Assembly: GCA_030627155.1 (NCBI GenBank)
Contig: DAOUSP010000059.1
Location: forward strand, 1 to 7,107
Length of the DNA stretch: 7,107 nucleotides
Reading direction: 5' to 3'
DNA from: Candidatus Aminicenantota bacterium
GTDB lineage: Bacteria > Acidobacteriota > Aminicenantia > Aminicenantales > Aminicenantaceae
The position numbers were made by a program, and so were the translations under genes. This document shows, piece by piece, positions 5,663 through 7,107 of this stretch; within the stretch, counting starts at the first letter, position 1; each line of letters starts with the position of its first letter. A model generated the notes under the pieces. It saw nothing but the letters and a program-made list of their open reading frames with translations. It was not told the origin of the DNA and did no database searches.

Positions 5663-7107
5663 ATGAATATCATGAACATGAAGAAAAAAATCATTTCCTT
5701 TTTGTCATTATCTTTAATTTTTTTACCATTTATTCTGATAGCCCAAACACCCCCAGAAGATTTTTTAGGTCATAAAGTAGGAGCTGACCGCAAGCTTGCC
5801 GATTACAATCAAATCCAGGCATATTTCCAGAAGCTCGATCAAGAATCCCCGAAGATCAAAGTGCTCACTATCGGGAAAACGACTTTGAACAAACCAATTA
5901 TCATGGCTGTCATCACATCTGAGGAAAACCTGGCCAATCTGGATAAATACAAGATGATTACAAAACGGCTTCGAGATGCACGCGGATTGTCACCTGAGGA
6001 AGCCAGAAATCTTTCTCAAGAAGGAAAAGCCATTGTCCTTATTACATGCAATATACACGCGACAGAAATAGCATCCTCCCAGATGGCAATGGAATTCGCT
6101 TATAAACTCATAACTGGACAAACTCCTTTCGATGCTGAGAAAGTCCTGAAAGATGTCATTGTCCTTTTATCCCCAACCATCAATCCAGATGGGCAGCAGA
6201 TGGTTACTGATTGGTACAGAAAATATGTAGGCACCAAATATGAAGGAGGCAGCATGCCCTGGCTCTACCACCATTACGCTGGCCATGACAATAACCGCGA
6301 TTGGTACATGTTCAATCTTTCAGAGACAAAAGCTGTCACAAAAGTCCTTTACCATGATTGGATTCCACAAGTTCACATCGATGAACATCAAATGGGCTCC
6401 ACAGGTGCCCGGCTATTCCTACCTCCTTTCATGGACCCTCCCATTTCAAATGTCCATCCTCTTCTCTGGCGTGGAGTAGCTCTTTTCGGCACAAACATGG
6501 CTTATGACCTCCAAAAAAATGGATTCAGCGGCGTTGTGCACGGAAGAAGCTTCACCGCATGGTGGATCGGAGCATGCGATGATACTTCCTGGTTTCATAA
6601 TACAATCGGTCTTCTGAGCGAGATGGCATCTGTCAAAATCGCTACTCCAGTTTACATCGACCCCACAGAGATTTCTGATTCATATATTGAAAAACGGGTC
6701 CAATTTCCTGACCCATGGCTTGGCGGTTGGTGGAGACTCAGAGACCTCGTGGATTACGAACTGACGCTTTCGATGAGTTTAGTCCACACTGCCTCTCTTC
6801 ATAAGGAAGACCTGCTTTTCAACTTCTATAAGATATGCAAAGACTATATTGAAATTCGAAAAGAGAGAGATCCTTTTGCATTCGTTATTCCTAAAGACCA
6901 AAGAGACCTAATTACAGCCCTCCGGATGTTGGATATACTTCAATTTGGTGGTGTGGAAATCCATCAAGCAAAAGAAGATTTTACTGCTGGTGGCAAAACT
7001 TACCCTGCAGGTTCTTTTGTTGTATTGATGTCACAACCATACAGACCTTTTGCACAAGCTTTGCTTGAAAAGCAGAAATATCCAGACCTGCGGCAATATC
7101 CTGGTGG
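5663..7107 (+). CDS. M14-family zinc carboxypeptidase-like protein, exported, C-terminus cut by window edge
   Basis: I translated 481 codons by hand from ATG 5663; the frame is open to the edge. Residues 1-28 ('MKKKIISFLSLSLIFLPFILIAQ' core) are a signal peptide, so it acts outside the cytoplasm on peptides or a modified peptide or cell-wall substrate. The M14 landmarks appear in order: zinc ligands His132 and Glu135 in 'NIHATE', 'NPDG' (174-177), substrate-site Asn211-Arg212 in 'HDNNRDW', third zinc ligand probably His242 in 'IDEHQMG', and a candidate catalytic Glu320 in 'IGLLSEMAS'. The catalytic domain thus spans roughly residues 40-345. The rest (about 345-481) contains 'GGWWRLRDLVDYE' and an alpha/beta stretch ('PFAFVIPKDQRD') that resembles the accessory half of the large (800-900 residue) M14 proteins of environmental bacteria, so about half may be missing. 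I infer the ligands from motif order; the substrate is unknown. Confidence 0.5.
   Translation, partial: MNIMNMKKKIISFLSLSLIFLPFILIAQTPPEDFLGHKVGADRKLADYNQIQAYFQKLDQESPKIKVLTIGKTTLNKPIIMAVITSEENLANLDKYKMITKRLRDARGLSPEEARNLSQEGKAIVLITCNIHATEIASSQMAMEFAYKLITGQTPFDAEKVLKDVIVLLSPTINPDGQQMVTDWYRKYVGTKYEGGSMPWLYHHYAGHDNNRDWYMFNLSETKAVTKVLYHDWIPQVHIDEHQMGSTGARLFLPPFMDPPISNVHPLLWRGVALFGTNMAYDLQKNGFSGVVHGRSFTAWWIGACDDTSWFHNTIGLLSEMASVKIATPVYIDPTEISDSYIEKRVQFPDPWLGGWWRLRDLVDYELTLSMSLVHTASLHKEDLLFNFYKICKDYIEIRKERDPFAFVIPKDQRDLITALRMLDILQFGGVEIHQAKEDFTAGGKTYPAGSFVVLMSQPYRPFAQALLEKQKYPDLRQYPG

Overview
The window is bacterial, compact and fairly AT-rich. It has Shine-Dalgarno (SD) sites, short intergenic gaps and several exported proteins, and looks like a piece of a heterotrophic polymer degrader. 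A large secreted M14-type peptidase beside extracellular glycoside hydrolases, with no SusC/SusD pair in view, would fit a lineage such as Acidobacteriota/Aminicenantota or Bacteroidota. That placement is a guess from gene style, and nothing here fixes the phylum.

Left part, minus strand (4632 down to 1): four genes run in one direction. First is an exported GH20 beta-N-acetylhexosaminidase (4632-2503). A GH18 chitinase follows almost without a gap (best start 2447, stop 1338). Next is a 90-codon ORF (1232-960) that looks like a clan GH-A hydrolase with its middle removed. Last is an exported GH42-like beta-galactosidase-type enzyme (888 to beyond base 1, C-terminus outside the window). GH18 and GH20 form a standard pair for cutting chitin or chito-oligosaccharides to free N-acetylglucosamine. 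The two GH-A genes would add other glycosidic specificities. A probable extended -10 promoter lies between the chitinase and the remnant, so the last two genes may be a separate transcription unit.

Right part, plus strand: deoC (4849-5562, deoxyribose-phosphate aldolase) is divergent from the GH20 gene across a 216-bp AT-rich intergenic region holding an extended -10 promoter. It is followed by an exported M14-family zinc carboxypeptidase-like protein (5663 to beyond 7107, C-terminus missing), which has its own strong SD and a possible TTGACA promoter.

The most interesting points are signs of rearrangement in the hydrolase cluster. (1) The GH20 reading frame stops at CCC TGA, yet a +1 shift exactly there continues a plausible domain reading and runs open into the chitinase frame. 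(2) The 960-1232 ORF keeps an N-terminal and a C-terminal GH-A-like segment with nothing between. (3) The GH42-like enzyme has Ser instead of the usual Asn before its acid/base Glu and an incomplete cysteine set. No RNA gene, CRISPR array, insertion sequence or convincing terminator was seen. I do not see a clear new multi-gene system. [Form note: the original gave no feature confidence values; the uniform 0.5 is a placeholder required by the schema, not an estimate.]
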